Shown piece by piece: positions 7,097 through 14,320 of a stretch of 16,796 bases of DNA. The number at the start of each line of letters is the position of its first letter. Within the stretch, counting starts at the first letter, position 1. Under the pieces are notes generated by a model. That model searched no databases, was not told the DNA's origin, and was given only the letters and a program-made list of their open reading frames with translations. The stretch is from Victivallaceae bacterium (GTDB lineage Bacteria; Verrucomicrobiota; Lentisphaeria; Victivallales; Victivallaceae). The DNA is taken from NCBI GenBank assembly GCA_028717165.1, contig JAQUOK010000015.1, positions 1-16,796 of the forward strand, read 5' to 3'. A program made the translations under genes and the position numbers.

Positions 7097-7724
7097 TCTT
7101 TTAAGATGGCTTAAAAACCGTTTTCTGGCAGGCATACTTGTCCTGCTGCCGGTTCTGGTAACTTTGTGGCTGGCCGGTTTCCTTTACGTGAAACTGACTA
7201 CCTGGGCCGTAATTCTGGTAGAGAATTTCGTGCCGGATGTGGATAAACTGTTCTGGCTGAAGCAGGCAGTCAGAGTCGGAACCTTGCTGCTCATCATATT
7301 GGTTCTGCTTGCGATCGGCGAATTCATGCGCTATAAATTCGGGCGGGTATTGGCCGGGCTAACCGAATGGGTGCTTATGAAAGTCCCGATCCTGCGCTCC
7401 GTCTACATAACCTCCAGGCAGATAGGCGAAGCGCTCTGGACGCCGCAGGGCAATATGTTCCGGCAGGTCGTACTGATAGAATATCCCCGCAAAGGCATTT
7501 ATACGCTGGGTTTTCTGACTAATGAAAACAAAGGGGAATTCGAGCTTTCCGCCAGGACAGGTAAAAATCTGCTGAGTATTTTCGTCCCCACTACCCCGAA
7601 TCCGACGAGCGGTTTTCTGCTTTTTATGCCGCGCGAAGACTGTTTGTTCCTCGACATGAAGGTCAGCGAAGGAATGAAACTGGTCATCAGCGGCGGGGTC
7701 AGCATGAACAGCCGCAAAAAATAA
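7077..7724 (+). CDS. DUF502 family membrane protein
   Basis: The 215-residue product has two clear membrane segments, about residues 16-38 (FLAGILVLLPVLVTLWLAGF) and 62-86 (GTLLLIILVLLAIGEFM). A soluble part follows with features I associate with DUF502: GRVLAGLTEWVLMKVPILRSVY, the VVLIEYPRKGIYTLGFLT strand, and VPTTPNPTSGFLLFMPREDC. The function of the family is not established. The ATG lies inside the end of corC (20-bp overlap), so the two are probably translated together and this is the last gene of the plus-strand run. Its stop lies only 4 bp from the stop of the convergent minus-strand operon, and no terminator is visible at that junction. Confidence 0.85.
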   Translation: MKKSKNDLLRWLKNRFLAGILVLLPVLVTLWLAGFLYVKLTTWAVILVENFVPDVDKLFWLKQAVRVGTLLLIILVLLAIGEFMRYKFGRVLAGLTEWVLMKVPILRSVYITSRQIGEALWTPQGNMFRQVVLIEYPRKGIYTLGFLTNENKGEFELSARTGKNLLSIFVPTTPNPTSGFLLFMPREDCLFLDMKVSEGMKLVISGGVSMNSRKK

Positions 7725-7728
7725 ACTG

Positions 7729-8931
7729 TCAGCAGCCAGGCTCAAGCATCGGGGAAGCAGCCCGATTCTGAGTAAATATCCCTGAATAAAGCGCGGCAGC
7801 CTGAATGAAGAATATCGTTCCGAGGTCGCGGACGTAATACGGACTGCGGTCGGTTCCGTCCGGGGGCAGTATTTTTTCCAGGACAGCGCCTTTCAAATTC
7901 GGATCTTCCGGATTCGTAAACTGCATTTTCATGCAGTAATTCAGCCCCCTTTCTATATATTCAACGATTTTTTTATCGCCGGTATATTCGTAATATTTCA
8001 AAAATGCGATTACCGCGCAGGCGGTACCGCTGGTGGCGTGGCCGAACGAATCGGTATTAAAATCCGTATAGGTGTTGCGGATAAAACCGCCGTCCCGGCG
8101 CAAGGCCTGTTTGTACCAGTTGACGCTGCGGAAAAAACATTGCAGGAAACGTTCGTCCCCGGTAGCTTTGAAAACTTCCAGCATAGGCATTCCCCACCAG
8201 TAAGCGTGACGCGGATGAATATTGCCTTTCCGGCTGTTGCATGGTCCGTATTTTATCCAGTTCCCAGGCGGATTTTCGCTTTCCAGGAGCATTTCGGCGC
8301 TTTCAACAGTTATTTTCTTAAAAATCTCTTCGCCGGTCGATCTCCAGCTTTTAAGGAATACGGCATCGTCAAGTAACGGGCGGCTGGTCAGTTTTCCGTC
8401 TATGAACCGGCGTTCGCGATAACTGTACCCGTCCCTGAATAATCTTTCTGTGGGGCAATAGGTTTTATCGACCACCCAGCGGATCGCGGCATTGGCGGCA
8501 TCTGCGTATTCATTTTTCCCGAGCGCTTCCGCCAGCATGAAAAGACCGTCAACAGTTTCAAGTATCCCGGAAGTGCAGACCAGGTCGGGAAAATCTTCAA
8601 AGGTAAAAAGCACTCCGGCATCATCTCCGTCTGTTGCCTGGTTTGCCGTAATAAAACCGGCGCCGTATTTTGCGGCGTCAAGCAAAACCGGACATTTCAA
8701 GGCGGACGCCGCCATCACGAGAGCTTTTACCGCCTGTCCGGTATGCCAGGCCGGACCGAAAGTATTCCATTCCTTAGTCGCCGCGCAATATTCACCTTTT
8801 ACGGCTCCATTCCATAAATTGAAGTTCATTGCCCGGCCGCGTTTACCGACCGGCTGATTATCTTTGACTTGTGCGACATCGGTAAGCCATTTGCAGGCCA
8901 AGACCAGACTTTCACGTAATTCTTTGTTCAT
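7729..8931 (-). CDS. Uncharacterised alpha/alpha-barrel (six-hairpin glycosidase-like) protein
   Basis: I do not recognise a named family. The 400-residue product shows repeated paired helices with small-residue and aromatic positions: AWHTGQAVKALVMAASAL (61-78), SGILETVDGLFMLAEALGK (121-139), HPRHAYWWGMPMLEVFKATG (239-258) and SGTACAVIAFLKYYEYTG (301-318). This pattern is typical of (alpha/alpha)6 toroids, including six-hairpin glycosidases, unsaturated glycuronyl hydrolases and sugar epimerases. The Trp- and His-rich HPRHAYWWG segment could line a carbohydrate-like pocket, but no catalytic pair can be assigned with confidence. No signal peptide is visible, so it is probably cytosolic. Its ATG overlaps the stop of the acyltransferase gene by 4 bp (ATGA), indicating one operon; it is the last gene. 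Confidence 0.6.
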   Translation of the reverse strand: MNKELRESLVLACKWLTDVAQVKDNQPVGKRGRAMNFNLWNGAVKGEYCAATKEWNTFGPAWHTGQAVKALVMAASALKCPVLLDAAKYGAGFITANQATDGDDAGVLFTFEDFPDLVCTSGILETVDGLFMLAEALGKNEYADAANAAIRWVVDKTYCPTERLFRDGYSYRERRFIDGKLTSRPLLDDAVFLKSWRSTGEEIFKKITVESAEMLLESENPPGNWIKYGPCNSRKGNIHPRHAYWWGMPMLEVFKATGDERFLQCFFRSVNWYKQALRRDGGFIRNTYTDFNTDSFGHATSGTACAVIAFLKYYEYTGDKKIVEYIERGLNYCMKMQFTNPEDPNLKGAVLEKILPPDGTDRSPYYVRDLGTIFFIQAAALYSGIFTQNRAASPMLEPGC

Positions 8932-9944
8932 AAACTATATTCCTGATATTTATTTTGACACGGATTGCCATGGGCAATCAATACTTTTCCCGATTTGGTC
9001 AGATTTATCATAGACCAGAGCGTTTTCGAACCATGTATCCCGCCGTGGCGACAGGGAGCCCAAGGTTCATGGCTGCTCAGTAATCTTTTTATGTCGTCAA
9101 GATTTTGCGGCGGGGAAGTTTCTTCCAGCCATTTCAGATAGCCGTAACGGTAAACGCAGATATCACGTTTTCCGGGCGGACGCATATCCGCGTTTTCCAA
9201 ACCCGGAGCCTTATAGATATTGGTGGCGTAATCAAATTGCTTGTTGCGGTTCCTGACGGCAATAAAAGGTACGGCGGCATCCAGCATAGCGGTACTGCCG
9301 AACCTGTCGCCTGATGCGATATTAAAGCCTTTACCGGTAAGCGGGGCTTCGTGCAGGCCGGCGATAAATTCATCCACTGTCCGGCAGACATTCATAAGCT
9401 GATAAGCTTTCAGACGAATATCAATCCGCAAGCCGGATTTGTCGAATACCGAACCTACCGAACCGTGAGTTGCGGCCAGGCCTTCGGCGTTCATTATATC
9501 AAGTCCCCCAACCCATCCGGCATAAGTTGCCTGAATGAACGGAATACCTTTGTCCGGTTTGCATTTGCGAATAATAAACGGACAGTCCTCATTAACCGGA
9601 GCGTCATTGTTCTTGGCGATGATTGTTCCTTGCGGTGAACTTCTCAGGATTACCGGGGTGCAGCGTTCGACCTCATCTCCGAACGTATCCACATGATTGA
9701 TCAGCAATATGCGCCTTATATCAACGTTCGCGCCTTCAGCAACGCCCTTGAGTTCCTCAAGCACATCCGGCGAATACTTTTCTATAACGTTTTTCACTTT
9801 TGCGGTTCCAGCGGCGCAGTCACCTGTGTTCCACAGACCGGCAAGTAATTCCACGTTGCGCAGAATATCTTCCCGCGCCTGCTCCCCGTATTCTCTTCCC
9901 ATTTTGCGGGGAAAACCTGAACACTCAATAAATTTCATTATCAT
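8928..9944 (-). CDS. C45-family peptidase / acyl-CoA:6-APA acyltransferase-like Ntn hydrolase
   Basis: The product matches peptidase family C45, relatives of fungal isopenicillin N acyltransferase. These are Ntn hydrolases that self-cleave before a Cys and then break or form amide bonds. Visible features (338-residue numbering) are the N-terminal SGFPRKMGREYGEQAREDI, the ILLINHVDTFGDEVERC segment with Cys95 as the likely processed nucleophile, GTIIAKNNDAPV (family motif around N-D), and GLAATHGSVGS. I chose the ATG at 9944 because it has GGAG 7 bp upstream and fits the family N-terminus; a TTG at 9974 would add ten unlikely residues. The native substrate is unknown; bacterial homologues need not act on penicillins. 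It lies between two toroid-like genes in the regulator-led operon. No secretion signal is seen. Confidence 0.78.
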   Translation of the reverse strand: MIMKFIECSGFPRKMGREYGEQAREDILRNVELLAGLWNTGDCAAGTAKVKNVIEKYSPDVLEELKGVAEGANVDIRRILLINHVDTFGDEVERCTPVILRSSPQGTIIAKNNDAPVNEDCPFIIRKCKPDKGIPFIQATYAGWVGGLDIMNAEGLAATHGSVGSVFDKSGLRIDIRLKAYQLMNVCRTVDEFIAGLHEAPLTGKGFNIASGDRFGSTAMLDAAVPFIAVRNRNKQFDYATNIYKAPGLENADMRPPGKRDICVYRYGYLKWLEETSPPQNLDDIKRLLSSHEPWAPCRHGGIHGSKTLWSMINLTKSGKVLIAHGNPCQNKYQEYSL

Positions 9945-9951
9945 CCTATAG

Positions 9952-9955
9952 CTCC
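9952..9955 (-). promoter_or_regulatory. Ribosome binding site deciding the C45 gene start
   Basis: On the minus strand GGAG lies 7 bp before the ATG at 9944. It is downstream of the alternative TTG start at 9974 and so argues for the shorter protein. Confidence 0.6.
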
Positions 9956-9970
9956 GTAATTTCCAGTTTT

Positions 9971-10966
9971 TCAATAAAAATAATCTTCAGACGGCAAACG
10001 ATAAAGCCATGGGGAATTTTGCGTGTCATATATACAGGGCCCGGTGAATTGTTCGGGAATTACCCGTTGCAAAACAGCCCAGCCGATCAAGTAACAAAAC
10101 AAATCATGGGTACTGCATTCATTGAAAAGTTCTTCTCGCCTTTCAAACCATTCCGCATAACGTTTCAGAAACAAAACACGACATATGGCCAGAAATTCTT
10201 CAAATCGCTCCGGTAATTGATGTACTAAACGATATAATATATGTATAAAATCAAAATCCGTACAGATTGTTCTGGAAACCTTGTCCCTGAGATTCTCATA
10301 ATTCAAGTCAATAAGCCTTTTCCATAAGAGCCCCGGGTATGGATAAGGAAGAAAAGCCGCATCATAACCGCTCGTTATATGGTAAATACAACTTATTACC
10401 CGCCACGGGGGATCATCAGAAGAGCACCATAATTCCAAAGGCTTTTCAGGCGAAACCAGGCCGTCAACATAATTCCGCAGACTATCCAGCCAATCCGCAT
10501 CGCAGACCCATGAAGCAAGAACCGGGGCAACCGCGCTACAAAAATCCTTATGAGTTCCTTTCCAATCCAGTTTTTCCAGCCAGTCCAACAATTTTTCATT
10601 GCGTATCGGGGCAAGATTCCGAACCGGCCGGCCGGGAGAAAAGCCGAGAAGGTTAAGGGCTGAAATCGCGGTTGCCGCAGCATGTTCGGTTCCTGAGGGA
10701 GAAATGAATGAACCGTCCGCATTTTGGAAGGAGTTAATTCTTTCCGCCCATTTCCGCCTGCATTCCCAGCCGTCAAAGTCAAAACCCATTTCCGCATAAA
10801 TATTGGCGGCCCCCGTACAGCCGTAAGGCGATACGGTTTTGTCGCGTTTATGGCTGAAATCTCCAGCAGCCTTTGAAAACCGCCGCCTATCCCGCTCTGG
10901 CACGAATTCTTGTTTCAATTGACTGATGTGCAGAACAGGTATTTTCACGGTTTTAAAAGTTAACAT
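9971..10966 (-). CDS. Uncharacterised protein with terpenoid-cyclase-toroid-like features
   Basis: I cannot assign a family to this 331-residue product. Residues 73-87 (WAERINSFQNADGSF) resemble the QW-type motif of squalene cyclase and prenyltransferase-like toroids, followed by a helix TEHAAATAISALNLLGFSPG. Later parts are rich in Trp, Tyr and Phe with several cysteines (CSAVAPVLASWVCDADWLDSL, DLFCYLIGWAVLQRVIP). The DxDD catalytic motif of squalene cyclases is absent, so true cyclase activity is not supported; a substrate-binding or degraded enzyme role is equally possible. No signal peptide or membrane segment is obvious. The ATG overlaps the end of the regulator gene by 14 bp, and the C45 gene starts 26 bp after its stop, so it belongs to the same operon. 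Confidence 0.55.
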   Translation of the reverse strand: MLTFKTVKIPVLHISQLKQEFVPERDRRRFSKAAGDFSHKRDKTVSPYGCTGAANIYAEMGFDFDGWECRRKWAERINSFQNADGSFISPSGTEHAAATAISALNLLGFSPGRPVRNLAPIRNEKLLDWLEKLDWKGTHKDFCSAVAPVLASWVCDADWLDSLRNYVDGLVSPEKPLELWCSSDDPPWRVISCIYHITSGYDAAFLPYPYPGLLWKRLIDLNYENLRDKVSRTICTDFDFIHILYRLVHQLPERFEEFLAICRVLFLKRYAEWFERREELFNECSTHDLFCYLIGWAVLQRVIPEQFTGPCIYDTQNSPWLYRLPSEDYFY

Positions 10967-12017
10967 TAGTTACCGAGTTGTTTTCAATAATTTGCGGAGT
11001 CAGCAATTTTAATCCTCCTTCCGGGTTATTATTTTTTATAATATCCTGCAGCGTTCTCAATCCGGTATGACACATTTCCGTCAATTGATTGTCAATTACG
11101 GTCAATTTCAAACTGCCAACCTGTCCGTTACTGTAATTACCGACGGCGATCACAGACAGGTCTTCCGGAACGCGGATTCCATTTCTTTCCAGAACGGATA
11201 TCATCCTCACTGCAGAATTGGTGTTCTGAACAAAACAGGCGCTGTAATCGGAATTTTTAAAGAAATTCGCCACCCGTTCATTAAAAATATTCATATTCTG
11301 TCCGGTTTCGAGAATATCGTTTTCATTAAGCTGGATTCCGTTCATTTCAAAAACGGCGCTTAAACCGGAAAAGTTAATATTGGTTTCAGGATGGGCGAGG
11401 TTTTCCGTAACGTAGGCAACCTTGCGGTGTCCTTTGGCCAGCAGATATTTTCCCGCCAGAAAACCGGCCCGGAAATAATCGCAGGAAATGCAGGGAACTT
11501 CGCTTCCGTCGCCCAGAATATTATTTATTGATACTGTGGGGCAGCAGGCGCTGATCCTGCCGAGAATACTGACCGCTATCCTGCTGACGATCAAAACCCC
11601 GTCGAGCGATTTATTCCTGATTGCCAGCATTAACGGGTTATTGTCCGGATCGTTTTTAAATATATCGGCAGCGTGATCAAATATCCGGATACATATATTG
11701 TTTCTTTCAGCATATTTCAATATCTCATCCACTATCAGGCGGAAATGTCCGTCCGTATATTGGTATGCCGTCCGCATGACCAACGCTATTTTCAAAGCCT
11801 GTTCCTGAAGATTGGCGGCAATGAAAGTACCGGAACCTTTTTTGCGTAAAATCACGCCTTCGCCCTCAAGGACTCCCAATGCTTTGCTTACAGTGGCGCG
11901 GGAATATCCCAACTGCCTGGCCAGTTCTCTTTCCGGCAGAAGGCGGAATTGTCTGGCCAGGCGCTGACGGGAAATATGTTTGCCAAGAATTTCTTTTACC
12001 TGTAATGCTTTATTCAT
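10953..12017 (-). CDS. GntR-type DNA-binding / LacI-type sensor transcriptional regulator
   Basis: The product has 354 residues from the ATG at 12017. Residues 1-70 form a GntR winged helix with the signature LPERELARQLGYSRATVSKAL, then LEGEGVILRKKGSGTFIA. Residues about 75-354 are a LacI/periplasmic-binding-protein-like effector domain (IALVMRTAYQYTDGHF; GVLIVSR; GYLLAKGHRKVAYV-like GKYLLAKGHRKVAYV; IRVPEDLSVIAVGNYS; LTVIDNQLTEM). The same chimeric layout is known from AraR of Bacillus, a sugar-responsive repressor. A small, probably sugar-like effector is inferred. The start was preferred over a TTG at 12056 because of family length and AAGGA just upstream, although the spacing is short. 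It heads a four-gene operon, so autoregulation is likely. Its A+T content looks higher than that of its neighbours. Confidence 0.85.
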   Translation of the reverse strand: MNKALQVKEILGKHISRQRLARQFRLLPERELARQLGYSRATVSKALGVLEGEGVILRKKGSGTFIAANLQEQALKIALVMRTAYQYTDGHFRLIVDEILKYAERNNICIRIFDHAADIFKNDPDNNPLMLAIRNKSLDGVLIVSRIAVSILGRISACCPTVSINNILGDGSEVPCISCDYFRAGFLAGKYLLAKGHRKVAYVTENLAHPETNINFSGLSAVFEMNGIQLNENDILETGQNMNIFNERVANFFKNSDYSACFVQNTNSAVRMISVLERNGIRVPEDLSVIAVGNYSNGQVGSLKLTVIDNQLTEMCHTGLRTLQDIIKNNNPEGGLKLLTPQIIENNSVTNVNF

Positions 12018-12106
12018 TTTCCTTCGCAGTCCAAACCGGCCGTTGGTACCAGCCAATCATAAAACGTTTTTAACCTTAAAAGAGTATCTTTATTTTAAAA
12101 ACCAGT

Positions 12107-12136
12107 CCAATTATCTAATTCGTATAAACCAATTAT
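12107..12136 (-). promoter_or_regulatory. Candidate operator: two CCAATTAT direct repeats
   Basis: CCAATTAT occurs at 12107-12114 and again at 12129-12136, 22 bp apart, close to two helical turns. The second overlaps the -10 element and the first lies just after the expected transcription start. A repressor bound here would block the promoter. Binding by the adjacent regulator is inference. Confidence 0.35.
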
Positions 12137-12160
12137 AATACATTTTCCGGGTTTTGTCAA
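12132..12160 (-). promoter_or_regulatory. Perfect sigma-70 consensus promoter for the regulator operon
   Basis: Read on the minus strand, TTGACA (12155-12160) and TATAAT (12132-12137) are separated by exactly 17 bp. The expected start of transcription is near 12125, leaving a leader of about 107 bases before the regulator ATG. Such a strong promoter in front of a repressor-type gene suggests tight negative control. Confidence 0.8.
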
Positions 12161-12313
12161 TACCTCTCCGGAAAAAATTTGACTATTATTTAAGAATCAG
12201 CAGGAAACTTGTTCTATACTGTATTAATCTGAAAATCTAACATTTACTGTAGCTTCATCCGCTTCGATTCAGGTTCAGGCGCACAATGTTTACGTTGCAG
12301 ATATTTTTGCGTC

Positions 12314-13237
12314 TCAGTTTACGTTGAACAATGCGTCGGCGTAAAATTTCGGGTTGAATTCCTGCATATCCTCCGGACTCTCTCCGAGTCCGGCAAAAAG
12401 AACCGGGAAACCGAATTCCTGCTGTAAAGCCACCGCCATACCGCCTTTCCCGGTACCGTCAAGCTTAGTCAGCACCAGACCGCTCAACTTAGTTACCTTT
12501 GAAAATTCCCGGGCCTGATTAATAGCGTTCGCCCCCTGACTGGAATCTACGGTCAGCCATACTTCATGCGGGGCTCCAGGATAGACCTTGCCGATAGTGC
12601 GGTGAATTTTGGAAAGTTCCTCCATCAGCCCCCGGCTCGTATGCTGGCGTCCGGCGGTATCTATCAGCAGAATGTCAGCGTTCCTGGCTTGCGCCGACTT
12701 GACCGCGTCAAAGGCCACGCTTGAAGGATCCGCCCCGTGCCGGGCGGAAACCACGTGCGTTCCGGTACGTTCTCCCCAAAGCTTCAACTGTTCCACGGCG
12801 GCGGCGCGAAAGGTATCGCAGGCGGCCAGCATTACCTTTTTGCCGTCGTTCCGCCAGCGGGCGGCCAGTTTGCCGATGCTGGTGGTTTTACCGCTGCCGT
12901 TGACCCCGACAAAAAGAATAACCGTCAACTGTCCCGGCGGTACGTAATTTACGGCGCGCTGATTTTTGCTCAGTATCGCGGCAACCTCTTCGGCGGCAAC
13001 CTTGTCAATATCCTCCGAAGTCGCGATCAGCCCCTGCTCGTAACGGTCGCGGATGTCTGCGACTATGCGCAAACTGGCGGCAACCCCGAAATCTGCCGAG
13101 ATCAAAAGGCTTTCAAGGTCGTCAAACTGTTCATCAGTCCAGCGTTTGCTGTCCGTAAAAACCCCGGATATGCCGCGCGTCACCGAGGTAGCGGTTTTAC
13201 GCAAACCGGCTTTGAATTTTTCAAAAAACGATTTCAC
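12314..13237 (-). CDS. ftsY: Signal recognition particle receptor FtsY
   Basis: FtsY is the SRP receptor GTPase that docks ribosome-nascent chain-SRP complexes at the inner membrane. The 307-residue protein has the N domain (about 30-95) and the complete G domain: GVNGSGKT (111-118), DTFRAAA (141-147), DTAGR (193-197) and TKLDGTGKGG (257-266), ending with the FNPKFYADALF motif. The long acidic A domain of the Escherichia coli protein is absent, as in many bacteria; the basic amphipathic N-terminus (KSFFEKFKAGLRKTATSV) probably binds membrane. The start codon is GTG, overlapping the nusB stop by 4 bp (GTGA), with GGAGG about 13 bp upstream. It is the last gene of the ribBA-ribH-nusB-ftsY run, and no clear terminator follows. 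Confidence 0.95.
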   Translation of the reverse strand: MKSFFEKFKAGLRKTATSVTRGISGVFTDSKRWTDEQFDDLESLLISADFGVAASLRIVADIRDRYEQGLIATSEDIDKVAAEEVAAILSKNQRAVNYVPPGQLTVILFVGVNGSGKTTSIGKLAARWRNDGKKVMLAACDTFRAAAVEQLKLWGERTGTHVVSARHGADPSSVAFDAVKSAQARNADILLIDTAGRQHTSRGLMEELSKIHRTIGKVYPGAPHEVWLTVDSSQGANAINQAREFSKVTKLSGLVLTKLDGTGKGGMAVALQQEFGFPVLFAGLGESPEDMQEFNPKFYADALFNVN

Positions 13238-13731
13238 AATTTATCAACCGCCTCCCTCGCCGGCCGGGATAAAGAGTCTTTTATGCCGTTAAGGACGCCG
13301 TTGATAAAGTTGCCGGCTTTCTGACCGCTGTAGTCCCTGCCTATCTCAACCGCTTCGTTGATGCTTACGATCGGCGGGACATCCGGCACAAAAAGCATCT
13401 CATAAGCGGCAACGCGCAAAATGTTGCGGTCAACCAGGGCCATTCTGTCCAAATCCCATTTCTGGGCTTTATCATTGATTGCAGCGTCAATGTCTTTGAT
13501 GTTTTCAAAGACCCCTTTTATCAGCACCTGCGCGTATTCGCTGCCTTTACGGGCGAAACGGTTGTCTTTCAGCTCATGCTCGAAACTGGCCTGTTCAAAA
13601 AAATCGTCCCATTCCCGGGCGAAGTCGCTTTCCTCTGAAAAACTGTGCTGGAACAGAAACTGCATCGCCAGTTCCCGGCCCAATCGTTTTGCATGCATGC
13701 GCATTTTACTATTGTCAGCAATTGCCGTCAT
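13234..13731 (-). CDS. nusB: Transcription antitermination factor NusB
   Basis: NusB pairs with NusE (ribosomal protein S10) on boxA RNA in rRNA antitermination. The 165-residue all-helical protein shows the family landmarks: RLGRELAMQFLFQHSF near the N-terminus, DRMALVDRNILRVAAYEML in the middle, and PIVSINEAVEIGRDYSGQKAGNFINGVLNGI towards the end. The upstream Shine-Dalgarno signal is weak, and starts at Met10 or Met12 are possible alternatives. It follows ribH by 47 bp, a pairing common in bacteria, and overlaps ftsY by 4 bp. Confidence 0.93.
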   Translation of the reverse strand: MTAIADNSKMRMHAKRLGRELAMQFLFQHSFSEESDFAREWDDFFEQASFEHELKDNRFARKGSEYAQVLIKGVFENIKDIDAAINDKAQKWDLDRMALVDRNILRVAAYEMLFVPDVPPIVSINEAVEIGRDYSGQKAGNFINGVLNGIKDSLSRPAREAVDKL

Positions 13732-13778
13732 TTTCTTTAAAAATCCTGATTTAAGTTGAAAGGCTGTTTCAGTAACGA

Positions 13779-14258
13779 CTATTTTATTTCTTTTACCAGA
13801 TTAGCCATTTCAATTGCCGCCAGAGCCGCGTCGGCGCCTTTATTGCCTGCCTTGGTGCCGCTGCGTTCAATGGCCTGTTCGATATTGTTGGCGGTTATCA
13901 GGCCGTAACCGACCGGAACACCGGATTCCATGCTCAACTGTGCCAGGGCCTTGGACACTTCGGCGTTGATATAATCCGCATGCGGCGTTGCCCCCTGGAT
14001 GACAACGCCCAGAGCCACTACCGCGTCAAAGCGTTTTGTCGCCATGAATTTCTTTACCGCAAAAGGCAGTTCATAGGCGCCCGGCACCCAGGCCACTTCC
14101 ACGTCGGAAGCCTTGCCGCCGTGCCTGACGACCGCGTCGACCGCGCCGCCCAGAAGTTTGCTGACAAAAAATTCGTTGAAGCGGGAACAGACTATCCCGA
14201 TCTTCAAACCCGCGGCGCTTAAATTGCCTTCAAAAACTTTCTTTACATCCTTATTCAT
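13779..14258 (-). CDS. ribH: 6,7-dimethyl-8-ribityllumazine synthase
   Basis: This enzyme condenses 5-amino-6-ribitylaminouracil with 3,4-dihydroxy-2-butanone 4-phosphate, the penultimate step of riboflavin synthesis, usually as a 60-mer or pentamer. In the 159-residue protein the substrate-binding RFNEFF (26-31), the VPGAYELP loop (58-65), the catalytic His93 in GATPHADYI and the NKGADAALAAIEMANL C-terminal helix are all present. AAGGAG lies 8 bp before the ATG, an excellent ribosome binding site. It follows ribBA by 62 bp, whose product supplies one of its substrates. Confidence 0.96.
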   Translation of the reverse strand: MNKDVKKVFEGNLSAAGLKIGIVCSRFNEFFVSKLLGGAVDAVVRHGGKASDVEVAWVPGAYELPFAVKKFMATKRFDAVVALGVVIQGATPHADYINAEVSKALAQLSMESGVPVGYGLITANNIEQAIERSGTKAGNKGADAALAAIEMANLVKEIK

Positions 14259-14320
14259 AATTTCAGCTCCTTAGTTTTAAAAGTCTGCTATAGTTTAATG
14301 CCTTTTCAAGGAAACACAAA

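Noticed and set aside
9945..9974. TTG start adding ten residues to the C45 protein
   Set aside because: The internal ATG at 9944 has a well-spaced GGAG and matches the expected family start.
12288..12326. Ten-base direct repeat GTTTACGTTG on both sides of the ftsY stop codon
   Set aside because: One copy is coding, the repeat is short, and no mobile element or known site is linked to it. Probably a small local duplication or chance.
12737..13324. Plus-strand open frame of 195 codons opposite ftsY
   Set aside because: It lies entirely antisense to a well-conserved ftsY/nusB and shows no domain features.
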